This document shows positions 23,019-29,502 of a stretch of 37,511 nt of DNA, piece after piece. The stretch comes from Pseudoluteimonas sp044226035. GTDB taxonomy: Bacteria > Pseudomonadota > Gammaproteobacteria > Xanthomonadales > Xanthomonadaceae. Every line of letters begins with the position of its first letter. Within the stretch, counting starts at the first letter, position 1. The stretch spans positions 1 through 37,511 of the forward strand of contig JBGAHT010000022.1 of the NCBI GenBank assembly GCA_044226035.1, given 5' to 3'. Position numbers and translations under genes: made by a program. The notes under the pieces are model-generated. The model made no database searches. It saw only the letters and a program-made list of their open reading frames with translations, and was not told the DNA's origin.

Positions 23019-24065
23019 GTGCCAGCGAAGAAACCCGCGAAGAAGGCCGCCAAGCCCGCCAAGAAGACCGTCAAGCCCGCGAAGGCGGTGGCGAAGAAGA
23101 CCGCGACGAAGCCTGTCCTGAGCAAGGCCAAGGGCCGCGTCGAAGGAAAGCCGGCCGCCAAGCCCGCGGCGAAGCCCGCCCCGGCCAAGGCCAAGGGTCG
23201 CGTCGAAGCGAAGGCCGCGCCGGCGAAGAAGGCCATGAAGAAGGTCGTCGCCAAGGCCGCCCCGGCCAAGGGCCGCGTCGAAACGAAGCCGACGCCGAAA
23301 CCGGCCGCGAAGCCCACGTCGGCCAAGCCTGCCCTGGGCAAGGCTAAAGTCGAAGCGAAGCCCGTGGCCAAGGCTGCGCCCAAGCCGGAAAAGAAGGCGG
23401 TTGTCGCCAAGGCCCCGGCCAAGCCCGCGCCCGCGCCGAAGCCGGTCGTGGCCAAGCCCGCGCCGGCGCCGAAGCCGACTGCCGCGCCCAAGCCGGTCCA
23501 GGTCGCGAAGCCCGCGCCCGCGCCTGTCGCCCCTCCGCGCCCGCCGGCCACGCGCCCGGTGGGCAAGGTCGCGGTGGCGGTGGCCGCGCGCGCGCCGGCG
23601 CCCGCGCCCAAGGGTAAGGTGAAGGTGGTGTCCTACCAGACCGACGACACCGGTCGCCCGATCCTGCCCAAGGGCTACCGCCCGGATCCGGCCGAGGAAT
23701 ACATGGGGCCGCTGCAGCTCGAATACTTCCGCCAGCGCCTGCTGCAGTGGCGCGACGACCTGGTCGAGGAATCCAAGCAGACCATCGAGAACCTCAAGGA
23801 CGAAGTGCGCGACATCGGCGACGAAGCCGAACGCGCCACCCGCGAGACCGAGAACTCGCTGGAGCTGCGCACCCGCGACCGCTACCGCAAGCTGATCGGC
23901 AAGATCGATTCCACGCTCAAGCGGGTCGAGTCCGGCGAATACGGCTACAGCGTCGATTCGGGCGAGGAAATCGGCCTGGAGCGGCTCGAGGCGCGCCTCA
24001 CCGCGGAACGCACGATCGACGAGCAGGAGCGCTGGGAGCACCTGCAGAAGCAGATCGGCGACTGA
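23019..24065 (+). CDS. dksA: DksA-family protein with long Lys/Ala/Pro-rich N-terminal extension and no zinc cysteines
   Basis: A 348-residue protein. Residues 1 to about 200 are low-complexity K/A/P (AKPA, KPAPAPKP, AKKTVK), like histone H1 or AlgP tails. The last 140 are a DksA core: Y-M-G-P-L-Q-L-E-Y-F-R, R-L-L-Q-W-R-D-D-L, the coiled-coil region D-E-A-E-R-A-T-R-E-T-E with D-x-x-x-x-A at the tip, and G-E-Y-G-Y-S-V-D-S-G-E-E-I-G-L-E-R-L-E-A-R. In E. coli DksA the equivalent C-x-x-C and C-I-D-C hold zinc; here all four positions are Ser, Ser, Thr and Glu. GTG 23019 follows AGAGGA. DksA binds the RNA polymerase secondary channel with ppGpp. The tail might bind nucleic acid; this is inference. 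Confidence 0.85.
   Translation: MPAKKPAKKAAKPAKKTVKPAKAVAKKTATKPVLSKAKGRVEGKPAAKPAAKPAPAKAKGRVEAKAAPAKKAMKKVVAKAAPAKGRVETKPTPKPAAKPTSAKPALGKAKVEAKPVAKAAPKPEKKAVVAKAPAKPAPAPKPVVAKPAPAPKPTAAPKPVQVAKPAPAPVAPPRPPATRPVGKVAVAVAARAPAPAPKGKVKVVSYQTDDTGRPILPKGYRPDPAEEYMGPLQLEYFRQRLLQWRDDLVEESKQTIENLKDEVRDIGDEAERATRETENSLELRTRDRYRKLIGKIDSTLKRVESGEYGYSVDSGEEIGLERLEARLTAERTIDEQERWEHLQKQIGD
23111..23147 (+). repeat. REP-like sequence inside dksA coding region
   Basis: GCCTGTCCTGAGCAAGGCCA and the following GGGCCGCGTCGAAGG resemble the TCCTGAGC...TCGAAGG repeats common between genes, which translate as P-V-L-S-K-A-x-G. Three further weaker copies of the K-A-K-G-R-V-E unit follow at about 23184, 23267 and 23328. 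Confidence 0.5.
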
Positions 24066-24084
24066 GTTTCGCGATCCCGCCATG

Positions 24085-24110
24085 AAAAACCCCGCTTCGG
24101 CGGGGTTTTT
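24085..24110 (+). terminator. Rho-independent terminator of dksA
   Basis: Perfect 11-bp stem AAAAACCCCGC / GCGGGGTTTTT with a TTCG tetraloop, 19 bp after the dksA stop. T-runs on both strands mean it could also act for the convergent MFS gene, though that lies 145 bp away. Confidence 0.92.
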
Positions 24111-24224
24111 CTTTGCAAGGTAGAGCGGGTTTGGCGAAGCGATGCCCATCGACCCGCGGGGCTTGGAATGAAGATGATGGGTATTGCCCAGGAGTCCGCC
24201 GAACCTGCGGAAACTGCGTTTCCC

Positions 24225-24250
24225 ATTCCGAATCCCGAATCTCCAATCCC
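24225..24250. repeat. Half repeat ATTCCGAATCCCGAATCTCC
   Basis: Related to the GAATCCCGAA arms of the element at 17050-17157. It lies just before the stop of the MFS gene. Nothing else is seen in the 188-bp convergent gap apart from the dksA terminator. Confidence 0.55.
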
Positions 24251-24254
24251 GGTC

Positions 24255-25505
24255 TCATTGCAATTCGCGCAGGTCCAGCCGTCGCAGTCGCGGCGCGAGC
24301 CGCGCGGTGGTGGCGACCACGCCGAGGGTGACGAAACCGCCCATGATCACCGCGGGCACCAGCCCGAGCAGGCGCGCCATGGTGCCGTCGTAGAACGCGC
24401 CCAGTTCGTTCGACGAGCTGATGAAGATGCTGTTGATCGAGGACACGCGGCCGCGCATGCCGTCCGGCGTCACCAGCTGCAGGATGGTGGAGCGCAGCAC
24501 CACCGAGACCCCGTCGCACATGCCGTAGGCGACCAGCAGCGCGGTCGACAGCCAGTAGTTGCGCGACAGCGCGAACGCGATCGTGCACAGGCCGAAGCCG
24601 GCGACCGCGAACAGCAGGATGCGGCCGGCGTTGCGCTGCAGCGGATGGCGGGTGAGCCACAGCGCCACGCAGATCGAACCGACCGCGGGCGCCGCGCGCA
24701 TCACGCCCAGCGCCTCCGGGCCCTGGTGCAGGATGTCCTTGATGAACGCGGGCAGCATCGACACCGCGCCGCCGAGCAGCACCGAGAACATGTCCAGCGC
24801 CATCGCGCCGAGCATGATCTGGTTGGAGGCGACGAAGCGCATGCCTTGGGCGATGCTCGCGAACACCGGTTCGCGCTGCATGGCCTGCGCCGGTTCGGTG
24901 ACGCGCATGCGCAGCAGCGCCAGCGCCGCCGCGATCGCGCAGGCCGCGGCCACGGCGTAGGACACCGATTTTCCGGCGACGCCGACCAGCAAGCCGCCGA
25001 GCGCGGGACCGAGCACCAGCCCGGCCTGGAACACCACGCTGCCCATGCTCGCGCCGCGCGCGAACTGCTCGCGCTTGAGCACGCGCGCGAACAGCGCGTT
25101 GTAGACCGGGCCGAGGAACGAGCGGCCGACGCCGCCGACCGCGACCGCGGCGTAGATCGGCCACAAGGCGGAGGCCGGCAGCGCGCCGTGCGCGATGAGG
25201 GCGAGCGCGCCGGCGTTGATCGCCAGGCCCAGGCAGGCCGCGGCGCCGAGCTTGCGCCGCGGCAGGTGGTCGACCAGGTAGCCGGAGAACGGCGCCACGC
25301 AGAAGAACGGCACCACTTCGGCCAGGCCGACCAGGCCCAGCGACCACGGGTCGCGGGTGAGTTCGTAGATGTGCCAGCCGACCGTCACCGCCGCCACCTG
25401 GTACGACAGCAGGGTGCAGATGCGGAACAGCATCAGCCAGCGGAAACCGACCGAACGCAGCGGCGAATCCGCCTCCGACGGCGCTTGCGCGATCGCCTCG
25501 CTCAC
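24255..25505 (-). CDS. MFS transporter (EntS-like)
   Basis: A 416-residue integral membrane protein with 12 predicted hydrophobic segments. The early loop Y-L-V-D-H-L-P-R-R-K-L and the later D-G-M-R-G-R-V-S-S-I-N are typical of the MFS_3 / enterobactin-exporter-like branch. Such proteins export small molecules; the substrate cannot be told. GTG 25505 overlaps the sufE stop as GTGA, so it is the last gene of cysS-sufE-MFS. There is no signal that it is iron-regulated. Confidence 0.85.
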   Translation of the reverse strand: MSEAIAQAPSEADSPLRSVGFRWLMLFRICTLLSYQVAAVTVGWHIYELTRDPWSLGLVGLAEVVPFFCVAPFSGYLVDHLPRRKLGAAACLGLAINAGALALIAHGALPASALWPIYAAVAVGGVGRSFLGPVYNALFARVLKREQFARGASMGSVVFQAGLVLGPALGGLLVGVAGKSVSYAVAAACAIAAALALLRMRVTEPAQAMQREPVFASIAQGMRFVASNQIMLGAMALDMFSVLLGGAVSMLPAFIKDILHQGPEALGVMRAAPAVGSICVALWLTRHPLQRNAGRILLFAVAGFGLCTIAFALSRNYWLSTALLVAYGMCDGVSVVLRSTILQLVTPDGMRGRVSSINSIFISSSNELGAFYDGTMARLLGLVPAVIMGGFVTLGVVATTARLAPRLRRLDLRELQ

Positions 25506-25945
25506 GCGGACAGCGCGCCTTGCGCGCGTTCGCGGATGGAAGCGAGCAGGGCGGCGAGGCCGTTGCTGCGCGTGGGCGACAGGTGCTTGGCCAGCCCGAT
25601 CGCGGCGATGTAGTCCGCGGGCGTCTCGAGGATTTCGCGCGCGCTGCGCCCGGAGTACACGCGCAAGGCGAGGTAGACCAGGCCGGAGACGATGGCCGAA
25701 TCGCTGGCGGCGGCGAAATCGAGTTTCGACGCGTCGCCCGAGGACACGATCCACACCTTCGACTGGCAGCCGAGCAGGCGGCGGTCCTCGGTCTTCCATT
25801 CCTCCGGGAACGGCGGCAGCTTGCGGCCGAGGTCGATCAGGTACTGGTAGCGCTCGGACCAGTCGCCGAACAGCGCGAACTCGTCGGCGATCGCGGCTTG
25901 GGCCTCGGCGGCGGTGGCTTCGAGCGGGAAGGGGGAATCGCTCAT
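25502..25945 (-). CDS. sufE: SufE family cysteine desulfuration protein
   Basis: A 147-residue protein with the acceptor Cys at residue 60 in R-R-L-L-G-C-Q-S-K-V-W, the SufE signature, and the C-terminal helices H-L-S-P-T-R-S-N-G-L. SufE takes persulfide sulfur from the SufS or CsdA cysteine desulfurase for Fe-S cluster assembly. It lacks its usual suf neighbours and is placed between cysS, whose stop it overlaps as ATGA, and an MFS gene, whose GTG overlaps its stop. It might be the CsdE-like partner; this cannot be separated by sequence alone. Confidence 0.9.
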   Translation of the reverse strand: MSDSPFPLEATAAEAQAAIADEFALFGDWSERYQYLIDLGRKLPPFPEEWKTEDRRLLGCQSKVWIVSSGDASKLDFAAASDSAIVSGLVYLALRVYSGRSAREILETPADYIAAIGLAKHLSPTRSNGLAALLASIRERAQGALSA

Positions 25946-27312
25946 GCGCGCTTCCAGCGGACCCCGGCCGGCGTGTCCTCGAGCAGGACCCCCTCGGCGG
26001 CGAGCTGGTCGCGGATCGCGTCGGCGCGGGCGAAATCGCGCGCCTTCTTCGCCGCGTTGCGTTCGTCCACCAGCGCCTGGATGCGCGCATCGTCGTCGTT
26101 CGACGCGCCGCGCGCGAACCACGCGGCCGGATCCTGCTGCAGCAGGCCGAGCGCGAGCCCGGCGCCCAGCAGTTGCGATTTCAGCGCGATTTTGTCGGTC
26201 GCGGACGTCACCTTGCGCGCTTCGCCGGCGAGGCGCGAGATTTCCGCCAGCGCCTGCGGCGTGTTGAGGTCGTCGTCGAGCGCGGCTTCGATTCCGTCCG
26301 GGATCACGGGCGATGCCTCGATATCGGCGAGGTCGCGCAGCGTGCCGTACAGACGATCGAGCGTGCGCACGGATTGTTCGATCAATCCATCCGACCACTC
26401 CAGCGGCTGCCGGTAATGCGCCGACAGCAACGCGTAGCGCAGGGCTTCCGGCGGATGTTCGCGCACCAGCTCGTGCACGCGCTGGATGTTGCCGACCGAC
26501 TTCGCCATCTTGGCGCCGCCGAAGTTCAGCATGCCGTTGTGCAGCCACCAGCGCGCGAAGGGCTTGCCACCGTGCGCGCATTCGCTCTGCGCGACTTCGT
26601 TCTCGTGGTGCGGGAACTGCAGGTCCACGCCGCCGGCGTGGATGTCGATGGTGTCGCCGAGGTGGGCCTCGGCCATCGCCGAGCATTCGATGTGCCAGCC
26701 CGGGCGGCCGCGGCCCCAGGGCGAATCCCAGCCGGGCAGGGTCTCGTCCGAAGGCTTCCACAGCACGAAATCGCCGGGATCGCGCTTGTACGGCGCCACT
26801 TCCACCCGCGCGCCGGCGAGCATGTCCTCCGGGTCGCGGCGCGAAAGCTTGCCGTAGCCGGCGAAGCTGGCGACCGCGAACAGCACGTGGCCCTCGGCGG
26901 CGTAGGCATGGCCGTCGGCGACCAGGCGTTCGATCATCGCGACGATCCGCGCGATGTGCTTGGTGGCCTCGGGCTCCATGTCCGGGGCGAATTCGCCGGC
27001 CACGCCCAGCGCGGCCATGTCCTCGCGGTAGGCCGCGGCGAAGCGGTCGGTGATCGCGGCGATCGGCAGGCCCTGTTCCTTCGCCGCCGCGTTGATCTTG
27101 TCGTCGACGTCGGTGATGTTGCGCGCGTAGCGCAGGCCGCCGAAGCGCCGGCGCAGCGCCGCGGCCAGCACGCCGAACACCACCGGCCCGCGCGCGTTGC
27201 CGATGTGCACGTAGTTGTAGACCGTCGGCCCGCACAGGTACATGGTCGGGCTGGCGGGATCGAGCGGCGCGAACGGTTCGACCCGCCGCGTCAGCGTGTT
27301 GTAGAGGCGCAT
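25942..27312 (-). CDS. cysS: Cysteinyl-tRNA synthetase
   Basis: A 456-residue class I synthetase. T-M-Y-L-C-G-P-T-V-Y contains the first zinc Cys, H-I-G-N-A-R the HIGH motif, W-H-I-E-C-S-A-M the second zinc Cys and H-H-E-N-E the His ligand, and K-M-A-K-S-V-G-N the KMSKS loop. The C-terminal helical domain ends A-R-A-D-A-I-R-D-Q-L. The start at 27312 aligns with the E. coli enzyme; an in-frame ATG at 27333 would add seven residues and cannot be excluded. It is the first gene of an overlapping operon with sufE and an MFS transporter. A TACAAT box lies upstream at 27358-27363. Confidence 0.96.
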   Translation of the reverse strand: MRLYNTLTRRVEPFAPLDPASPTMYLCGPTVYNYVHIGNARGPVVFGVLAAALRRRFGGLRYARNITDVDDKINAAAKEQGLPIAAITDRFAAAYREDMAALGVAGEFAPDMEPEATKHIARIVAMIERLVADGHAYAAEGHVLFAVASFAGYGKLSRRDPEDMLAGARVEVAPYKRDPGDFVLWKPSDETLPGWDSPWGRGRPGWHIECSAMAEAHLGDTIDIHAGGVDLQFPHHENEVAQSECAHGGKPFARWWLHNGMLNFGGAKMAKSVGNIQRVHELVREHPPEALRYALLSAHYRQPLEWSDGLIEQSVRTLDRLYGTLRDLADIEASPVIPDGIEAALDDDLNTPQALAEISRLAGEARKVTSATDKIALKSQLLGAGLALGLLQQDPAAWFARGASNDDDARIQALVDERNAAKKARDFARADAIRDQLAAEGVLLEDTPAGVRWKRA

Positions 27313-27357
27313 GCTGTTTGAAGCCGGGCTCATGGCGTCGGACGCGTGGGGCTGGCC

Positions 27358-27363
27358 ATTGTA
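27358..27363 (-). promoter_or_regulatory. Candidate -10 element for cysS
   Basis: On the minus strand TACAAT, one base from consensus, lies 25 bp before the longer and 46 bp before the shorter cysS start. No clear -35 is visible. Confidence 0.4.
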
Positions 27364-27408
27364 GCGGCCCGCACAGGGGCGATTCAGCGGACGTAGGCCT
27401 TGCGCGCC

Positions 27409-27414
27409 TAAACT
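27409..27414 (+). promoter_or_regulatory. Candidate -10 hexamer, leaderless type, for the secreted-protein gene
   Basis: TAAACT stands 6 bp before ATG 27421 with only CGCGCG between, so there is no room for a Shine-Dalgarno. The same TAAACT occurs before mtnB with the same spacing and upstream of hisS. Confidence 0.45.
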
Positions 27415-27420
27415 CGCGCG

Positions 27421-27882
27421 ATGCCAGTCTTCCGGCCCCTGCGCTTCCGACACGCCGCCTTCGCCTGCCTGCTGGCGGCGGCGCCGGTGGCCGCGCAGCA
27501 GGTGCGGGTGCTTCCGGTCGAGAACGTGCGGGTCGGCTATGCGCAGGTACTGCACGTCGAACCGGTGTACCAGACCCTGCGCGCGACCGCGGTCGAGGAG
27601 AATTGCACCGACGCGCCCAAGGCCAAGCCCGCGGGCACGCTGTCGCGGATCACGCAGGCGGTGAAGGGCGCGATCACCCGCGACGGGCACAAGGCCGCCG
27701 ACGCGGCGCGGGATTGCCAGCCGACCACGGTCCAGCGCACCTTCCGCACGCCCATCGCCTACGACGTCGATTACATCTATAAGGGCATGAAGTTCCGTTC
27801 GCGGCTGGCCAACGATCCCGGCAACATGCTGCGGGTGCGGGTGTCGATCACGCCCTACGAAGCCGCCGAAGCGGACAACTGA
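27421..27882 (+). CDS. Conserved secreted protein, UmoD/glycine-zipper-protein-like
   Basis: A 153-residue exported protein: signal peptide to about residue 25 (A-A-F-A-C-L-L-A-A-A-P-V-A-A-Q), then Y-A-Q-V-L-H-V-E-P-V-Y-Q-T-L-R and near the end Y-D-V-D-Y-I-Y-K-G-M-K-F-R-S-R-L-A-N-D-P-G-N-M-L. These two blocks match the outer parts of xanthomonad glycine-zipper proteins related to UmoD. In those proteins a glycine zipper lies between the two Cys; here that interval is a polar stretch without the zipper, so membrane insertion seems unlikely. Two Cys (E-E-N-C and A-R-D-C) could pair. Function unknown; envelope role is inference. Followed by a hairpin that ends the opposite tRNA transcript. Confidence 0.7.
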   Translation: MPVFRPLRFRHAAFACLLAAAPVAAQQVRVLPVENVRVGYAQVLHVEPVYQTLRATAVEENCTDAPKAKPAGTLSRITQAVKGAITRDGHKAADAARDCQPTTVQRTFRTPIAYDVDYIYKGMKFRSRLANDPGNMLRVRVSITPYEAAEADN

Positions 27883-27893
27883 CCTCGCGTCGA

Positions 27894-27919
27894 AACGAAA
27901 ACGCCGCCCGGAGGCGGCG
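27894..27919 (-). terminator. Terminator of tRNA-Pro
   Basis: On the minus strand the stem CGCCGCC/GGCGGCG with loop TCCG is followed by GTTTTCGTTT, 17 bp after the tRNA 3' end. On the plus strand there is no T-run, so it serves the tRNA. Confidence 0.75.
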
Positions 27920-27935
27920 CTTGCGCGAAATCGAC

Positions 27936-28012
<77 letters not shown>

Positions 28013-28106
28013 ACTGAGCCGGCAATTGTAGGGAAGGACCCCGGTCGCAGGCAAGCCGGACGGCCGGAAAACCCGGTACGCGGGGGCCGCTCCGGCGGCG
28101 GCAGGC

Positions 28107-28112
28107 TAAACT
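28107..28112 (+). promoter_or_regulatory. Candidate -10 element for hisS
   Basis: TAAACT lies 31 bp before the hisS TTG. GGAG at 28131-28134 serves as Shine-Dalgarno. No -35 of quality was found. Confidence 0.35.
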
Positions 28113-28143
28113 TGCGCGTTCGCCCGCGCCGGAGTCTCCCCGC

Positions 28144-29502
28144 TTGATCAAGCCCCGCACCCCGCCCGGCGTCATGGAGCTGCTGCCCCGTGACCAGGTC
28201 GCCTTCCAGCGCATGCTGGATGCGATCCGCCGGACTTTCGAGCGATTCGGCTTCCTGCCGGTGGAAACGCCGGTGATGGAACTGTCCGAGGTGCTGCTGA
28301 CCAAGACCGGCGGCGAGACCGAGCGGCAGGTGTATTTCGTGCAGTCGACCGGCGCGCTGGAGCAGGGCGAAAAGCCGGACCTGGCGTTGCGCTTCGACCT
28401 GACCGTGCCCTTGGCGCGCTACGTGGCCGAGCACGAGCACGAACTGGCGTTCCCGTTCCGGCGCTACCAGATGCAGCGCGTGTACCGCGGCGAACGCGCG
28501 CAGCGCGGGCGTTTCCGCGAGTTCTACCAGTGCGACATCGACGTGATCGGCAAGGATGCGCTGTCGCCGCGCTTCGACGCCGAGATCCCGGCGGTGATCG
28601 CGGCGGTGTTCGACGCGCTCGCCATCGGCGACTTCACCATCCAGCTCAACCACCGCAAGCTGCTGCGCGGTTTCTTCGAAGGGCTCGGCATCGAGGGCGA
28701 GCGACAGATGCTGGTGCTGCGCGAGCTCGACAAGCTCGACAAGCGCGGCGAGGACGCGGTCGCCGCGACGCTGGCGGGCGAGGGCTTCGGCCTCGCGCCG
28801 GATGTCATCGCGAAGCTGATGGCGTTCTCGCGCGTGCGCTCGCACGGCCACGACGACGCGCTGGCGAAGCTCGATGCGCTGGACGGCGGCACCGCGCTGT
28901 TCGAGCAGGGCCGCGACGAACTGCGCGCGATCCTGCTGCAGCTGAAGGCGCTCGGCGTCGCGGAGAACCGCTATGCGATCAACCTGTCGATCGCGCGCGG
29001 GCTCGATTACTACACCGGCGTCGTCTACGAGACCGTGCTCGACGCGTATCCGCAGATCGGTTCGATCTGCTCCGGCGGCCGCTACGACGACCTCGCCGGG
29101 CACTACACCAGGTCGAAGCTGCCCGGCGTCGGCATTTCCATCGGCCTGACCCGGCTCTTCTACCAGTTGCGCGAAGCCGGGCTGGTCGCCAGCGCCGGCA
29201 GTTCGGTCGACGTGCTGGTCGCGCTGCTGGACGACGACGGGCTCGAACACGCGCTGGCGCTGTCGCAGCGCCTGCGCGCGGCCGGCTTGAACGTGGAAAC
29301 GCAGCTGGAGCCGCGCAAGCTGGCGAAGCAGCTGCAATACGCCGACAAGGCCGGGATCCGCTTCGTCGCCATGCGCGGCGGCGACGAGGCCGCGCGCGGC
29401 GTGGTCGCGGTGAAGGACCTGCGCAGCGGCGAACAGTTCGAAGCGGTCGAAGCGGAACTCGCGGCGGCATTGTCGGAAGCGAAAGGGAACACGAACGCAT
29501 GA
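28144..29502 (+). CDS. hisS: Histidyl-tRNA synthetase
   Basis: A 452-residue class II synthetase. Catalytic blocks include T-P-V-M-E-L-S-E-V, L-A-L-R-F-D-L-T-V-P-L-A-R-Y (motif near histidine binding), the motif 2 loop V-Y-R-G-E-R-A-Q-R-G-R-F-R-E-F-Y-Q-C-D-I-D, the HisA motif A-R-G-L-D-Y-Y-T-G and motif 3 G-V-G-I-S-I-G-L-T-R-L. The C-terminal anticodon domain follows. L-R-F-D-L-T-V-P and R-E-F-Y-Q-C-D resemble the eukaryotic/archaeal-type HisRS more than the E. coli type. The start is TTG with GGAG upstream; no ATG fits before P-R-T-P-P-G. The stop overlaps the ammonia-lyase gene as ATGA. Confidence 0.94.
   Translation: MIKPRTPPGVMELLPRDQVAFQRMLDAIRRTFERFGFLPVETPVMELSEVLLTKTGGETERQVYFVQSTGALEQGEKPDLALRFDLTVPLARYVAEHEHELAFPFRRYQMQRVYRGERAQRGRFREFYQCDIDVIGKDALSPRFDAEIPAVIAAVFDALAIGDFTIQLNHRKLLRGFFEGLGIEGERQMLVLRELDKLDKRGEDAVAATLAGEGFGLAPDVIAKLMAFSRVRSHGHDDALAKLDALDGGTALFEQGRDELRAILLQLKALGVAENRYAINLSIARGLDYYTGVVYETVLDAYPQIGSICSGGRYDDLAGHYTRSKLPGVGISIGLTRLFYQLREAGLVASAGSSVDVLVALLDDDGLEHALALSQRLRAAGLNVETQLEPRKLAKQLQYADKAGIRFVAMRGGDEAARGVVAVKDLRSGEQFEAVEAELAAALSEAKGNTNA

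Noticed and set aside
28013..28143. Possible T-box or histidine leader before hisS
   Set aside because: No run of His codons and no T-box sequence were found; only a -10-like TAAACT and GGAG are seen.
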